Shown: positions 1-8,978, numbered from the stretch's first letter. The stretch is 64,000 bases of DNA from an uncultured Fimbriimonadales bacterium (GCA_937992175.1 CALKLF010000012.1:30622-94621), one strand, 5' to 3'. Program-made: numbers and translations. The notes: generated from the sequence alone by a model not told the origin.

Positions 1-69
1 GTGGGCTGTTTTCCTGACCTGTACGCCGCGCTGGCGGGCAACCCGCCTGACCAGGTGATTTCGCTCTGA
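1..69 (+). CDS. 3' end of an unseen upstream gene (partial)
   Basis: The first frame is open from base 1 and ends at TGA 67-69, giving the tail DLYAALAGNPPDQVISL. The codons look like the GC-rich coding style of the window, and the open frame stops just before the palindrome array at 75. Only 22 residues are visible, so no family can be named. It could be a chance open frame, but the amino-acid composition (Ala, Leu, Asp, Pro) resembles a protein C-terminus here. Confidence 0.4.
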   Translation: MGCFPDLYAALAGNPPDQVISL

Positions 70-74
70 TTATG

Positions 75-216
75 GCTTGGGCGTCCTCGCCCAAGCATAT
101 AAACTGTGGCTTGGACATTCCTGTCCAAGCACAGACGCACGGACAGGAATGTCCGTGCTACAAAAGTGGCTGGGTCATTGCTGTCCGTACTCGTGGCAGG
201 GGCGTCGCGCCCCTGC
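75..216. repeat. Array of four short palindromes (GGAAT-loop family)
   Basis: Four near-perfect hairpins follow one another: GCTTGGGCG/CGCCCAAGC (75-96), GCTTGGACA/TGTCCAAGC (109-130), GCACGGACA/TGTCCGTGC (137-158) and GCAGGGGCG/CGCCCCTGC (196-216). Two have the short loop TTCC or GGAA. The same units return at 59.5 kb and 63.1-63.5 kb. No gene lies in 70-401 apart from these and the next repeat. Confidence 0.75.
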
Positions 217-258
217 AGAGTTATGCAACTCATGTTGCCGCCTACTGGCTTTGAGTGG

Positions 259-347
259 GCGAGATTCCTCGCTCCGCTCGGAATGACAAGACGGTTTTCG
301 CCAAAATGAACTTGTCATTCCGAGCCGAAGGCACGGAATCTCAACGC
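259..347. repeat. Inverted pair of the GATTCC...GGAATGAC repeat
   Basis: GAGATTCCTCGCTCCGCTCG followed by GAATGAC, then about 25 bases later a reversed version (GTCATTCCGAGCC...GGAATCTC). Related copies sit at 3117, 3612, 15489 and 15540. It lies directly upstream of the prepilin gene. The ORF track start at 255 is an artefact of translating this repeat. Confidence 0.7.
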
Positions 348-401
348 AGGGACAAGCGGAGCAGGAGCGGATTGCATCCGCGATTACAGAGAGGTACAAC
401 C

Positions 402-1079
402 ATGCGAAGATCGGGCTTTACACTGATTGAACTATTGGTCGTCATCGCCATTATCGCTATCCTGGCGGCGATCCTGTTTCCTGTGTTCGCACAGGCGCGA
501 GAAAAGGCGCGGCAGACCCAGTGTCTGAGCAATATGCGTCAGATGGGGCTTGCCGTGCAGATGTATCTGCAGGACTACGAGGAGCGGTTCCCGCTCGACA
601 GCCACACGGGGTCGGGCGCGTACTGGACATGGCTGTTCACGCTGGAGCCGTACACCAAGACGCGCCTGCTGTACCGCTGTCCCAGCGACCCCAGTCGCAA
701 CTGGGAGCAACCCCTGCCGGGTCAGCGCACCCCGCGCCGCGTGTCCTACGGAACCAACTTCTGGATGCTGCCCAGACTCTGGGGCGAGCAGGACTGCCTT
801 GGCTATAACAGCCTCGCGTCCATCGTATCGCCCGCTAATACCATCTACATCGCGGAGGTGAAAGAGAACACCACCATCGACCACTACCATCCGGGCGCAT
901 GGCGCTTCCCGAACGAGTGCAGCAGCGTCTACTACATCGAACCGCAGCAGGAACTCGCGATGTTCTGGCACAGCGGCGGGACGAACTACACCTATGTCGA
1001 CGGACACACAAAATGGCATCGCTTCGAGCAGACCTGGACGCCTGACGGGAGCGTGGATCGGTATGACCCTCGACGATAA
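402..1079 (+). CDS. Type II secretion/type IV prepilin-like protein (H-X-DG family)
   Basis: A 225-residue exported pseudopilin-like protein. It starts [19 protein letters not shown], a class III prepilin leader that a prepilin peptidase would cut after the Gly before Phe, with Glu at +5 and one long hydrophobic helix. Then comes [20 protein letters not shown], the usual continuation in the multi-copy prepilin family of Planctomycetes and Armatimonadota. Near the C-terminus [16 protein letters not shown] is the family's H-X-DG region. The ORF track start at 255 is rejected because its first 49 codons are an intergenic repeat; ATG 402 lies after GAGAGG. It stands alone, ahead of recJ by 18 bases. 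The role (minor pilin, surface layer or secretion) cannot be told. Confidence 0.88.
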   Translation: MRRSGFTLIELLVVIAIIAILAAILFPVFAQAREKARQTQCLSNMRQMGLAVQMYLQDYEERFPLDSHTGSGAYWTWLFTLEPYTKTRLLYRCPSDPSRNWEQPLPGQRTPRRVSYGTNFWMLPRLWGEQDCLGYNSLASIVSPANTIYIAEVKENTTIDHYHPGAWRFPNECSSVYYIEPQQELAMFWHSGGTNYTYVDGHTKWHRFEQTWTPDGSVDRYDPRR

Positions 1080-1083
1080 CAGG

Positions 1084-1089
1084 TACACT
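1084..1089 (+). promoter_or_regulatory. -10 box of a leaderless promoter for recJ
   Basis: TACACT lies 8 bases before the recJ ATG and no Shine-Dalgarno sequence is present, so transcription would begin at or next to the start codon. It matches the arrangement seen before about nine other genes here. Confidence 0.45.
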
Positions 1090-1097
1090 TTTACTCA

Positions 1098-2801
1098 ATG
1101 TCCCGTTATCGATGGTGTGTTCGACCGACGGATAAAGCGAAAGCGGAGCGGCTGGCGCAGGAGCTGAACCTCAGCCAGACCACCGCGAGTTTACTGGTTG
1201 CGCGAGGGTATACGGAGCCTGAGGACGCCTATCGGTTCCTGAACCCGTCGTTGCGCGATTTAGCCGACCCAAGCTTGCTGCCCGATATCGAACCCGCTGT
1301 GCGGCGCTTGGCGCAAGCGGTGGAGCGCAAGGAGCCTGTGTTAGTCTACGGCGATTACGACGCCGACGGGGTGACCTCCACCGCGCTTTGGCTGACCACC
1401 CTGCGCAAACTGGGGGTTCCCGCCGAGCCGTATGTGCCTCATCGCGAACGGGAGGGCTACGACCTGCACCCGAACGCGATTGAAGCGGCGCAGGGGATAG
1501 GCGCGCGCCTCGTGCTAACCTGCGATTGCGGCGTGCGCGCTCACGACGCCGTGAACGCCCTCAACGCCGCGGGACTGGAAGTCGTGATTACCGACCACCA
1601 CGAGCCAGGCGACCGCCTGCCGAACGCGCTCGCCGTCGTGAACCCCAAACGCGCCGATTCGCAATACCCATTCCGCGAGCTGAGCGGCGTGGGCGTATCG
1701 TTCCGCGTGGCGGAGGCGTTATTACGCGAGCGCAACCTGCCCCGCAACGGCTTCTACGAAACGATGCTTGAACTCGTGGCGATTGGCACGGTCGCTGATG
1801 TGATGCCCATCGTCGGCGAAAATCGCGTGCTGGTCAGATACGGGCTGGAGCAACTCCATCAGACGAAGCGCGAGGGGCTGAAATCGCTCAAGCAGGTCGC
1901 ACAAATCAGGCGCAAGCCCACCCCCCGTGATGTCGGCTACGCGATTGGTCCTCGCCTGAACGCCGCGGGACGCCTCGAAGACGCCCGCCTCGCGTTGCAA
2001 CTCCTGCTGGAGGAAGACGCGCAGAAGGCGATGCGCATCGCAGAGACGCTGGACAGGCACAACCGCGAGCGACAGAAATATCAGGAAGACGCCGTCAGAG
2101 AGGCAATTGCGCAGGTGGAGAGCGAAGGGCAGACCCGCCACCGCGCGCTGGTGGTGTATTCCACGAACTGGCATCATGGGATTGTGGGGCTGGTGGCGGG
2201 TAAACTGATGAACCGCTATTATCGCCCTGTCGCCGCCGTGACGATTGAGCCAGAAGTGGGCATCGCACGCGGCTCGATGCGCAGCATCCCCGAACTGAAC
2301 CTCACGCAGCTGCTTGCCGTGATGAAGCCGATTTGCACCAAATGCGGTGGGCACGCCGCCGCAGGTGGGTTCGCAGTACCCCTGGAGCAGTTCGACGCCC
2401 TGCGCCAAACGATTGTCGAGTTCGCCAACCAGCGACTGACCGACGCAGACCTCATCCCGACGCTGGAGATCGACCAGACGCTGGAGGCGCACGCCGTCAC
2501 GATGCGCCTGATTCAGGAGCTGAACCTGATGGAGCCGTTCGGCAACGGCAACGAGCGTCCCCTGTTCCTGTGTCGGGGCGTGGAGGTGGTGGGCAGCCGA
2601 ACCAACAGGGATGGCAGGCATCTCTTTCTCAAGGTGCGCAGCGAGGGGAGCATCGTCCACGACGCCGTACTGTGGGACGGCGGCGACTACCCCATCGAAC
2701 CCGGCGCGATACTCGACCTCGTGTTTGACCCTGAGGAGGATACCTACACTGGCTACGGCGCTGTGCGCTGGGTCATCAAAGACTTCGAAGAGGTGAGTTA
2801 G
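1098..2801 (+). CDS. recJ: Single-stranded-DNA-specific exonuclease RecJ
   Basis: 567 residues, full length for RecJ, a 5'-3' ssDNA exonuclease used in recombination and base-excision/mismatch repair. The DHH phosphoesterase motifs are intact: GDYDADG near 85-91, CDCG near 142 and TDHHEPGD near 165. The DHHA1 domain carries GGHAAAGGF near 416-424, and the C-terminal OB-type domain includes NLMEPFGNGNERPLF. Catalytic Asp/His residues for two metal ions are therefore present. The start MSRYRWCVRPTD fits the family's N-terminus and lies 8 bases after a -10-like box. It appears to be transcribed alone; downstream is a long repeat-rich gap. Confidence 0.95.
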   Translation: MSRYRWCVRPTDKAKAERLAQELNLSQTTASLLVARGYTEPEDAYRFLNPSLRDLADPSLLPDIEPAVRRLAQAVERKEPVLVYGDYDADGVTSTALWLTTLRKLGVPAEPYVPHREREGYDLHPNAIEAAQGIGARLVLTCDCGVRAHDAVNALNAAGLEVVITDHHEPGDRLPNALAVVNPKRADSQYPFRELSGVGVSFRVAEALLRERNLPRNGFYETMLELVAIGTVADVMPIVGENRVLVRYGLEQLHQTKREGLKSLKQVAQIRRKPTPRDVGYAIGPRLNAAGRLEDARLALQLLLEEDAQKAMRIAETLDRHNRERQKYQEDAVREAIAQVESEGQTRHRALVVYSTNWHHGIVGLVAGKLMNRYYRPVAAVTIEPEVGIARGSMRSIPELNLTQLLAVMKPICTKCGGHAAAGGFAVPLEQFDALRQTIVEFANQRLTDADLIPTLEIDQTLEAHAVTMRLIQELNLMEPFGNGNERPLFLCRGVEVVGSRTNRDGRHLFLKVRSEGSIVHDAVLWDGGDYPIEPGAILDLVFDPEEDTYTGYGAVRWVIKDFEEVS

Positions 2802-2916
2802 CGCGGGCTGTGAGTTATATCAGTTATCGTCTCCTTTCCTGCTGTTCTTTCTCCCCCCCTCCCGACCTCCCCCACGAACGGGGGAGGCGTCGCGGCTGCC
2901 CGCCGTGTGCGCTCCC

Positions 2917-3003
2917 TCCTCGCTTGCGGGGAGGGCTGGGGTGGGGGGTGGCTTTGGCGCAGGCGTGGGGGCAAAAAGGGACGACTTAACATTTGAAGCA
3001 CTT
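2917..3003 (+). repeat. Copy A of an ~90-bp repeat element
   Basis: It begins with a CGCTTGCGGGGAGGG hairpin part, then a G-rich stretch, GGCTTTGG, then GGCAAAAAGGGACGACTTAA. Copies B (15359-15449) and C (52076-52163, reversed) are closer to each other; copy A has diverged. The remainder of 2802-3350 holds a C-rich palindromic stretch (2852-2890), a GAGCGGAGCGAGGAATCTCG repeat at 3119 and a 12-bp palindrome CCCGAATTCGGG at 3229, with no convincing gene. Confidence 0.6.
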
Positions 3004-3309
3004 ACCGATCAGGTTTTCAAGTCTCGTGTGTCGTCGGCGGAGACACCGACGAATTGCGACAACTGAAATCCCATTTGATATAACAAGTTGATTTTTGCGC
3101 AAGCCTCGCTATGATTCTGAGCGGAGCGAGGAATCTCGCCAGCCCAAGATCGATAGTCAGCAACTTCGGTTATTATAACGAGCAAATCCCTACCCGGTCT
3201 CTGCACGAAAGGATCGAGGCGCAACTTGCCCGAATTCGGGTCAAATTCGCCCCAAAATCCCTCGAAGTTTAGCAGGAATCCAGCATGGCGTCAGGTAAAT
3301 TAGGCACAA

Positions 3310-3327
3310 CACAGGTGATGACCTGTG
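3310..3327 (+). promoter_or_regulatory. 5'-UTR hairpin before a small gene
   Basis: CACAGGT-gatg-ACCTGTG forms a perfect 7-bp stem. It lies 8 bases after a possible -10 box (TAAATT, 3296-3301) and 12 bases before the strong AGGAGGGAGG ribosome site of the gene at 3351. The layout resembles the hairpin leaders of the dockerin genes, though here the hairpin is not adjacent to the ribosome site. Confidence 0.4.
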
Positions 3328-3350
3328 AATCCATCCATAGGAGGGAGGCT

Positions 3351-3542
3351 ATGCAATTCTACAGCGTGAAAGAGCGCAAGATGGTCGATGTACCTGACAA
3401 TCAGGTGAAGACCCAGAAGTATGAGCGCACCACCAAGTCGGGCAAGAAGCAGGTGCGCTACGCCCTGAAAGCCGAGTACAACGGACAGAAGCTCACGAAG
3501 TTCGTTGACGAGGCGACCTACAAGAAGTTCGGCGGGAAGTAA
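3351..3542 (+). CDS. Small basic conserved-looking protein, function unknown
   Basis: 63 residues starting MQFYSVKERKMVDVP, rich in Lys and Tyr with several short charged segments (KYERTTKSGKKQVRYALKAE). It has no signal peptide and no membrane segment. ATG 3351 is chosen over the track start at 3285 because AGGAGGGAGG lies 2-3 bases upstream and the longer start would read through the leader hairpin. A strong terminator follows at 3559, so this is a one-gene transcript with a well-built leader, which argues that it is real and well expressed. The composition suggests a nucleic-acid-associated or ribosome-associated protein, but that is inference. Confidence 0.75.
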   Translation: MQFYSVKERKMVDVPDNQVKTQKYERTTKSGKKQVRYALKAEYNGQKLTKFVDEATYKKFGGK

Positions 3543-3558
3543 GGGCGACTCTCTTCGG

Positions 3559-3603
3559 AGCCCCCCGCCCCCTCGCGTGGGCACGGGGGGCTTCCTGCTT
3601 TGT
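3559..3603 (+). terminator. Rho-independent terminator
   Basis: AGCCCCCCG (3559-3567) pairs with CGGGGGGCT (3584-3592) and is followed by TCCTGCTTT. It closes the small gene ending at 3542. Confidence 0.7.
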
Positions 3604-3644
3604 AGGGCGCGAGTTTCCTCGCTCCGCTCGGAATGACAAAAAGG

Positions 3645-3931
3645 AGCGGCTGCCCGAAGGCAAGCCGCTCGCAGGGTTCATTCAGGGTACGCCCGACCTC
3701 GCCGTGGAAGTCATCTCGCCTTCCGAAAAAAACCAACGACATCATGGAGAAAATCGGCGAATACTGCGAGTCAGGGACGCAGGAAGTGTGGCTCCTCTTT
3801 CCTAGCGCAAGCAGGTGCACCAGTACACGGTGTACCTCGAAGTGCAGGTGCTGAACGAGAACGATATTCTGAAAGGTGAGTCGATCCTGCCTGGCTTTGA
3901 GGTACGCTTGGGCGACCTGTTTGCTGAGTAG
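3645..3931 (+). pseudogene. Degraded Uma2-family (DUF820) endonuclease
   Basis: Reading across frames gives GTPDLAVEVISPSEK, then DIMEKIGEYCESGTQEVWLL, then QVHQYTVYLEVQVL and finally ILPGFEVRLGDLFAE with stop TAG at 3929-3931. These are the core and C-terminal motifs of Uma2 (PD-(D/E)XK-like) proteins, but at least two frameshifts separate them. The N-terminal third is missing and replaced by the terminator and a GATTCC...GGAATGAC repeat at 3612. Uma2 genes are commonly multi-copy and labile in such genomes. The rest of 3932-4115 has two -10-like boxes but no gene. Confidence 0.7.
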
Positions 3932-4072
3932 ACGCGACGCCACTCTCGCCTCGCAGAGCTTCCGCACGAAAGAATTGCGCCCCTGCAGAAAACAGACGAT
4001 TACGCCTATAATATCAAGAGCGGAACTTCCCCGCGCGCGGACGCGCCTAAAGAGCAGGCGCATGGGATGGGG

Positions 4073-4078
4073 TACAAT
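4073..4078 (+). promoter_or_regulatory. -10 box for the response regulator
   Basis: TACAAT in GGGGTACAATATC. A further TATAAT lies at 4007-4012. Both are upstream of the CGGAGGATT ribosome site and ATG at 4116, so this gene has a normal leader. Confidence 0.4.
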
Positions 4079-4115
4079 ATCTTTACCTAACCTATAACCG
4101 CGCGGAGGATTATCG

Positions 4116-4520
4116 ATGAGGAAGATTCTGGTAGTGGACGACGAACGGCATATCGTGCGCCTGATTCAGGTGAATCTGGAGCGACAGGGCTACAATGTCG
4201 TCACGGCGCATGACGGCAAAGAGGCACTGGAGAAAGTCGCTTCCGAGAAGCCTGACTTGGTGGTACTCGATGTGATGATGCCCTATATGGACGGTTTCGA
4301 GGTGCTGCGCAACCTGCGCCGCAATCCGGAGACCGCGGAACTGCCCGTGATTATGCTCACGGCGAAAGCGCAGGATCAGGATGTGTTTCGCGGGTGGCAG
4401 GAAGGCGTCGATATGTACCTTACCAAGCCGTTTAACCCTCAGGAGCTAATTACCTTTGTGAAGCGTATCTTTCGCTCGCGCGAGTCGGGCGAAGACGGTG
4501 AAAGTCGCTATGAACTCTAA
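4116..4520 (+). CDS. Stand-alone response regulator receiver protein
   Basis: 134 residues made only of a CheY-like receiver domain. The acidic pocket D9-D10, phosphoacceptor D52 in LVVLDVMMPYMDGFE, T82 in MLTAKA and K104 in YLTKPF are all present, so it should accept phosphate. No output domain follows; the tail is a short Arg/Glu-rich stretch. The start is set by GCGGAGGATTATCG before ATG. No histidine kinase is in the window, so the signal and target are unknown. Such proteins act through protein-protein contacts, for example in motility, polarity or phosphorelay. It overlaps the next small membrane gene by 11 bases, so the two are probably translated together. Confidence 0.9.
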   Translation: MRKILVVDDERHIVRLIQVNLERQGYNVVTAHDGKEALEKVASEKPDLVVLDVMMPYMDGFEVLRNLRRNPETAELPVIMLTAKAQDQDVFRGWQEGVDMYLTKPFNPQELITFVKRIFRSRESGEDGESRYEL

Positions 4521-4722
4521 CAACACGGCGCGATGTCATTACGGCTGGCTGATTGGCGCGGCGCTGGTCACTGCGACGGTGACGGCGGTCGCGATTATTC
4601 GCAAGCTGCAGGAGTGTCAGGCGCAGCCTGAGTTTCGTGCGGAGCGCGCCTATCAGCGCGGCGTCAAGCAGGTGCAGACCGTCGAGGAGCGCATCCCGCG
4701 CTGGCTGGCGGAACGCAGCTGA
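4510..4722 (+). CDS. Small single-pass membrane protein coupled to the response regulator
   Basis: 70 residues from ATG 4510 (GTG 4498 is an alternative). One hydrophobic helix (WLIGAALVTATVTAVAIIRK) follows a short N-terminus; the remainder is a charged, Arg/Glu-rich cytoplasmic tail. The start lies inside the end of the response regulator gene, so translation is likely coupled. No family is recognised. A role as membrane anchor or partner of the receiver protein is suggested only by position. Confidence 0.65.
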   Translation: MNSNNTARCHYGWLIGAALVTATVTAVAIIRKLQECQAQPEFRAERAYQRGVKQVQTVEERIPRWLAERS

Positions 4723-4794
4723 ACCACTCGTTCTTAGGGCGACGTGATAACTGGGGCGCGCGTCGCTCTGCCCGTTTTCTACTCTGGAGGCGAA

Positions 4795-6066
4795 ATGGCG
4801 GTTTCGGTCGTGGTCGGCGCCCAGTGGGGCGATGAAGCGAAAGGGAAGATTGTCGACCTACTTGCGCAACGCGCCCGTTATGTCGTGCGCTATGCCGGCG
4901 GCAGCAACGCTGGACACACCGTCTGCGTCAACGGCGCAACTTACAAGTTCCACCTTATTCCCTCTGGCATTCTCCATTCCCATGTGACCGCCGTGATTGC
5001 CGACGGCGTTGTGATGGACTTGCGCTCGTTCAGCGTGGAAGCCGCCGCGCTGCGCGAACAGGGCGTCGACCTGTCGCGCCTGCGTATCGGGCTGGGCGTC
5101 CACCTGACCATGCCCTACCATCGCCTGCTGGACGAGCTGGAGGAGGCGCAGATCGAGGGACGCATCGGCACCACCAAGCGCGGAATCGGTCCCACCTACG
5201 CCGACAAGGCGTGGCGAATCGGCGTGCGCGTTGCCGATCTGCTGGAGCGCGACCGACTCGCGCAGCGCATCCAGCGCGTGCTGATGCGGCGCAACCCCAC
5301 AATTCAGCGCGTCTACGGCGCGAAACCCCTCAACGCCGACGAACTCATCGAGGAGTTCAGCCGCTATGCCGAACAGATTCGCCCCTATGTCTGTGATGTG
5401 CCCCACCTGCTGATGCGCGCTGTCGAGCAGGACGAGCCGATTCTGATGGAAGGCGCGCAGGGCACGCTGCTTGACCTGGACTATGGCACATACCCGTATG
5501 TGACCTCCTCGCACCCCACCGCGGCGGGCGCGTGTCTGGGCACAGGCGTCGCGCCGAACCGCCTGACCGAAATCTGGGGTGTGGCGAAAGCCTACACCAC
5601 GCGCGTCGGCGAGGGACCCTTCCCGACCGAGCTGGAAGACGAGACGGGCGAGCGCATCCGCAATCGCGGGCGGGAGTACGGCACGACCACAGGCAGGGCG
5701 CGGCGCGTCGGCTGGCTCGACCTGGTCGCCCTGCGCTACGCCGCGCGGGTCAACGGCTTCACCGCGCTTGCCGTGACGCTGCTCGATGTGCTGTCGGGCT
5801 TTCCCCGACTCAAAGTGTGCGTGGCGTACCGCGTTGGCGGTAGCGAGACGCGCGAGTTTATCGGCGACGCGCCCGCGCTCGCGCGCTGCGAGCCTGTCTA
5901 CGCCGAGTTGCCCGGCTGGCGCGAGGAAATCACCCACTGCCGCACCCCCGACGACCTCCCCGCCAACGCACTCGCCTACCTGAACTTCATCGAGGAGTAT
6001 GTGGGCGTCCCGATCCGACTGATTTCGGTCGGCCCAGGACGCGAGCAAACTATCGGCGCGGTGTAA
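4795..6066 (+). CDS. purA: Adenylosuccinate synthetase
   Basis: 423 residues, typical length. It makes adenylosuccinate from IMP, aspartate and GTP, the first committed step to AMP. The P-loop-like GAQWGDEAKGKIVD is at the N-terminus with the catalytic Asp; GGSNAGHTV (catalytic His), GTTKRGIGPTYADK, EGAQGTLLDLDYGTYPYVT and the GTP-binding TTTGRARRVGW segment follow in order. Start ATG 4795 is preferred over GTG 4744 because CTGGAGG sits 6-7 bases upstream and the family starts at this point. Spacing of 72 bases from the previous gene gives no clear operon link. Confidence 0.96.
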   Translation: MAVSVVVGAQWGDEAKGKIVDLLAQRARYVVRYAGGSNAGHTVCVNGATYKFHLIPSGILHSHVTAVIADGVVMDLRSFSVEAAALREQGVDLSRLRIGLGVHLTMPYHRLLDELEEAQIEGRIGTTKRGIGPTYADKAWRIGVRVADLLERDRLAQRIQRVLMRRNPTIQRVYGAKPLNADELIEEFSRYAEQIRPYVCDVPHLLMRAVEQDEPILMEGAQGTLLDLDYGTYPYVTSSHPTAAGACLGTGVAPNRLTEIWGVAKAYTTRVGEGPFPTELEDETGERIRNRGREYGTTTGRARRVGWLDLVALRYAARVNGFTALAVTLLDVLSGFPRLKVCVAYRVGGSETREFIGDAPALARCEPVYAELPGWREEITHCRTPDDLPANALAYLNFIEEYVGVPIRLISVGPGREQTIGAV

Positions 6067-6075
6067 CGGCAGAGG

Positions 6076-6081
6076 TATAAT
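6076..6081 (+). promoter_or_regulatory. -10 box of a leaderless promoter
   Basis: TATAAT in GAGGTATAATCCC, 8 bases before ATG 6090, with no Shine-Dalgarno sequence. It still looks intact although the gene behind it is broken. Confidence 0.5.
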
Positions 6082-6089
6082 CCCTGCCG

Positions 6090-6916
6090 ATGCAACCCGC
6101 CCACGTGCTCAAACGCTACACGGACGCCCTGCGTGCCATCCAAAACCAAGCGCAGGCAACCGATGAACTCTCGTATCACCACGCGCTGCTCCAACTGCTG
6201 CGTGAGTTAGACCCCGACGCCGAGTTCGTCTACGAACCCAAGCGCGTGATCATCGGCAGACCGGACTTTATTTTGCTCAAACACGGCGCACCCGCAGGCT
6301 ATATTGAAGCTGAAGCGTTCGGCGCCGACTTAGACCGCCTCTATGGGCATGCCAAAGCCCAAACCGAAGCTTCGCCCAAAACCTGGACAACTTCCTGCTG
6401 ACCAACTTTATCGAGTTTCGACTCTACCGCGGGGGCGTGTGTGTGATGGAGGCGAAACTCCCTATTGGCGCGACGACATTCTTGTCGTCGCATACATCGA
6501 GTACGGCGACGCCAGAAATGGCTTCGCACCAAGCGCAGGCAACGACGAAGCCAAGAATGGCGTCGCAGCAGGTGATTGACTTGCTACTGCTCTTCCTCTC
6601 CGCCCTGCCGTTCCCCATCCGCACGCCCCACGAATTTGCCGTCCACCTTGCCCGCCGCACCCGCCAACTCAAGCATATCCTGCATGCCACGCTGGAGGCG
6701 CAACTCAAACAACCGCCCAACGCCCCGCTGGAACTGCACAGCCTCTACCGCGCGTTCCAGGAAACCTTGCTGCCCGACCTGCAGCTCGCCGAGTTCGCCG
6801 ATTTGGTTGCGCAAACGATTGCGTATGGGTTGTTTGCGGCGCGATGTCAGATGGTTAACCTCACCCCTCTCCGTAAACGGAGAGGGGAGCGCACCCGCCG
6901 CATCGCACGCGCCTGA
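6090..6916 (+). pseudogene. Broken N-terminal part of a type II restriction/N6-adenine methylase protein, with repeats in it
   Basis: Frame one (6090-6360) gives FVYEPKRVIIGRPDFILLK and GYIEAEAFGADLDRLYGHAK. After a one-step frameshift at about 6360, the frame used by the 6437-6916 ORF reads NRSFAQNLDNFLLTNFIEF, later FLSALPFPIRTPHEFAVHLA and finally FADLVAQTIAYGLFAARC. This order matches the N-terminal specificity/nuclease region of single-chain type II (IIG-like) restriction-methylase proteins, where YGLFAAR precedes the methylase domain; here the methylase domain is missing. Between the two parts (6469-6565) lie three degenerate palindromes such as GCGACGACATTCTTGTCGTC, in frame. The tail enters another palindrome (CTCTCCGTAAACGGAGAG). 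It is not expected to be functional. Confidence 0.7.
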
Positions 6917-6980
6917 CTCTCCCTCTCCGTTTTCCCCATTGAGGCGGAGCCGTGTACCTCCCAGAGAGGAGCGAGGGGGG

Positions 6981-8978
6981 CTATCTACTAAACAACGGCG
7001 CAAACACCAGTGCGACGATACTCATCAGCTTGATGAGGATGTTCATGCTGGGACCCGTGGTGTCTTTGAACGGGTCGCCGACGGTGTCGCCCACGACGGC
7101 GGCTTTATGGACATCACTGCCCTTGCCGCCCTCGTGTCCCTCTTCGATATACTTCTTGGCGTTGTCCCACGCGCCGCCCGCGTTCGCCATCATCAAGCCT
7201 GTGACGACGCCCATGCCGAGCGCGCCTGCAAGGAACCCGCCCAGCGCCTCTGCGCCGAGACCGAAGCCCACTGCCAGCGGCGCAATCACCGCAATTGCCC
7301 CGGGCAGAATCATCTCCCGCAGCGACGCGCTGGTCACGATGTCAATACAGCGGTTATAGTCGGGCTTGCCCTTGCCTTCGAGCAGCCCTAGCTCGCGGAA
7401 CTGGCGGCGCACCTCTTCCACCATCTGGTCGGAAGCGCGGCTGACCGCTTTGAGCGTGAGCGCGGCGAACAGGCTCGGCATCGCAATTCCGACGAGCAAG
7501 CCAATCAGCGTGAACGGGTTCACAAGGTTAATCGTCTGCAGTCCTGTCTGGCTCTGGTAGGCGGCGAAGAGCGCGAGGGCGGTCAGCGCCGCGCTGCCAA
7601 TCGCGAAGCCCTTGCCAATCGCAGCGGTGGTGTTGCCCAGCGAGTCGAGCTTGTCGGTGATTTTGCGCACACTCTCGCCGAAGCCCGCCACCTCCGCGAT
7701 TCCGCCTGCGTTGTCGGCTATCGGACCGTAGCTGTCGGTGCTCATCACGATTCCAATCGTCGCGAGCATCCCGACGCCCGCCAGCGCGATACCGTATAGC
7801 CCGTTCGTCTCGAAGGCAATCCAGATTGCCGCCGCGATGCCCAGCAAGGGCAACACGGTGCTGAGATAGCCGACGCCTATCCCTGACAGGATATTCGGCG
7901 CGACGCCAAAGCGCGACGATTTCGCAATCTCACGGATGGGCGGACCGCTGGTGTAGTACTGGCTCACCGCACCAATGAACACGCCCGCAAACAGCCCTGC
8001 CAGCACCGCCCAGTAGGGCGCGAGGCTGCCCACCAGCGCGTTCGTGATGAACGCTCCGCCCACCAAAAACAGCAAAATCGAGATGATGGTGGAGCCATTC
8101 AGCGCAAGCTGCGGATCCATGCTGCGAAACACGCGAATCGAGAACACGCCCAGCACCGACGCGATTAGTCCAAACGCAATAAGCGCGAGGGGCAGAATAA
8201 TATACGGCAGCGGGTTGTCACTATAAAAGGTCACGGCAATTACGGCGGCGGCAATCACCGAGCCGACATAGCTTTCAAAGAGATCCGCGCCCATGCCTGC
8301 CGTATCACCCACATTGTCGCCCACATTATCGGCAAGCACGGCGGGATTACGCGGATCGTCTTCGGGGATGCCCGCCTCTACCTTGCCCACGAGGTCCGCC
8401 CCGACATCGGCGGCTTTGGTGTAAATCCCGCCACCCACGCGGGCGAACAACGCGACGGACGACGCGCCCATCGAGTAGCCTGTGAGGTACTGCGCGAGCG
8501 TCGCCAAGTTCGCTTGCCCCAGTAAGATAATCAGCCCGACGCCGAGCAGACCGAGCGCGGCGACCGCCAGACCCATCACCGAGCCGCCCGTGAACGCCAC
8601 CACCAGCGCTTCGCCCATGCCGCCCGTGCGCGCTGCTTCCGTGGAGCGCACGCCGCTGCGCGTGGACGCCTTCATCCCGATAAAGCCCGCCAGCATCGAG
8701 CTGAACGCGCCGAACAGATACGCGCCGCCAATCCACGGCGCACTCTGATAAAACGCGAAGGTCAGCACCGCGAACAGCACAATCGCAAACAGCGTGATCG
8801 CGATATATTCTCGCTTGAGAAAGGTCATCGCGCCGTCATGAATCGCCTGCGCGTAGGTGCGCATCGTCTCGTTGCCGTCAGGTCGGCGCGTGACCATCCA
8901 GTAATTCAATCCTGCTAATAAAATGCCCGCCCCGCCAAGTACGGGAGCGGCGTAGGGAACAAGCTGTAAAACCTCCAT
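6981..8978 (-). CDS. hppA: Membrane-bound ion-translocating pyrophosphatase (probably K+-dependent)
   Basis: 665 residues with about 16 predicted membrane helices. It hydrolyses pyrophosphate and pumps H+ (or Na+) out of the cytoplasm. Diagnostic motifs are DNVGDNVGD followed by [11 protein letters not shown] (near 212-230), the [12 protein letters not shown] motif near the C-terminus and [14 protein letters not shown]. In [21 protein letters not shown] the residue that is Lys in K+-independent enzymes is Ala, which by family knowledge predicts a K+-dependent enzyme. Ion choice (H+ versus Na+) is not decided from sequence here. Start ATG 8978 is chosen because AAGGAGGAGGCGACT precedes it; the track start at 9011 has no such site. 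It appears to be a single-gene unit on the minus strand. Confidence 0.95.
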   Translation of the reverse strand: MEVLQLVPYAAPVLGGAGILLAGLNYWMVTRRPDGNETMRTYAQAIHDGAMTFLKREYIAITLFAIVLFAVLTFAFYQSAPWIGGAYLFGAFSSMLAGFIGMKASTRSGVRSTEAARTGGMGEALVVAFTGGSVMGLAVAALGLLGVGLIILLGQANLATLAQYLTGYSMGASSVALFARVGGGIYTKAADVGADLVGKVEAGIPEDDPRNPAVLADNVGDNVGDTAGMGADLFESYVGSVIAAAVIAVTFYSDNPLPYIILPLALIAFGLIASVLGVFSIRVFRSMDPQLALNGSTIISILLFLVGGAFITNALVGSLAPYWAVLAGLFAGVFIGAVSQYYTSGPPIREIAKSSRFGVAPNILSGIGVGYLSTVLPLLGIAAAIWIAFETNGLYGIALAGVGMLATIGIVMSTDSYGPIADNAGGIAEVAGFGESVRKITDKLDSLGNTTAAIGKGFAIGSAALTALALFAAYQSQTGLQTINLVNPFTLIGLLVGIAMPSLFAALTLKAVSRASDQMVEEVRRQFRELGLLEGKGKPDYNRCIDIVTSASLREMILPGAIAVIAPLAVGFGLGAEALGGFLAGALGMGVVTGLMMANAGGAWDNAKKYIEEGHEGGKGSDVHKAAVVGDTVGDPFKDTTGPSMNILIKLMSIVALVFAPLFSR

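Noticed and set aside
1722-2660. 312-residue minus-strand ORF
   Set aside because: Antisense shadow of recJ.
4858-6048. 396-residue minus-strand ORF
   Set aside because: Exact antisense shadow of purA; Ala/Arg/Gly-rich composition without motifs.
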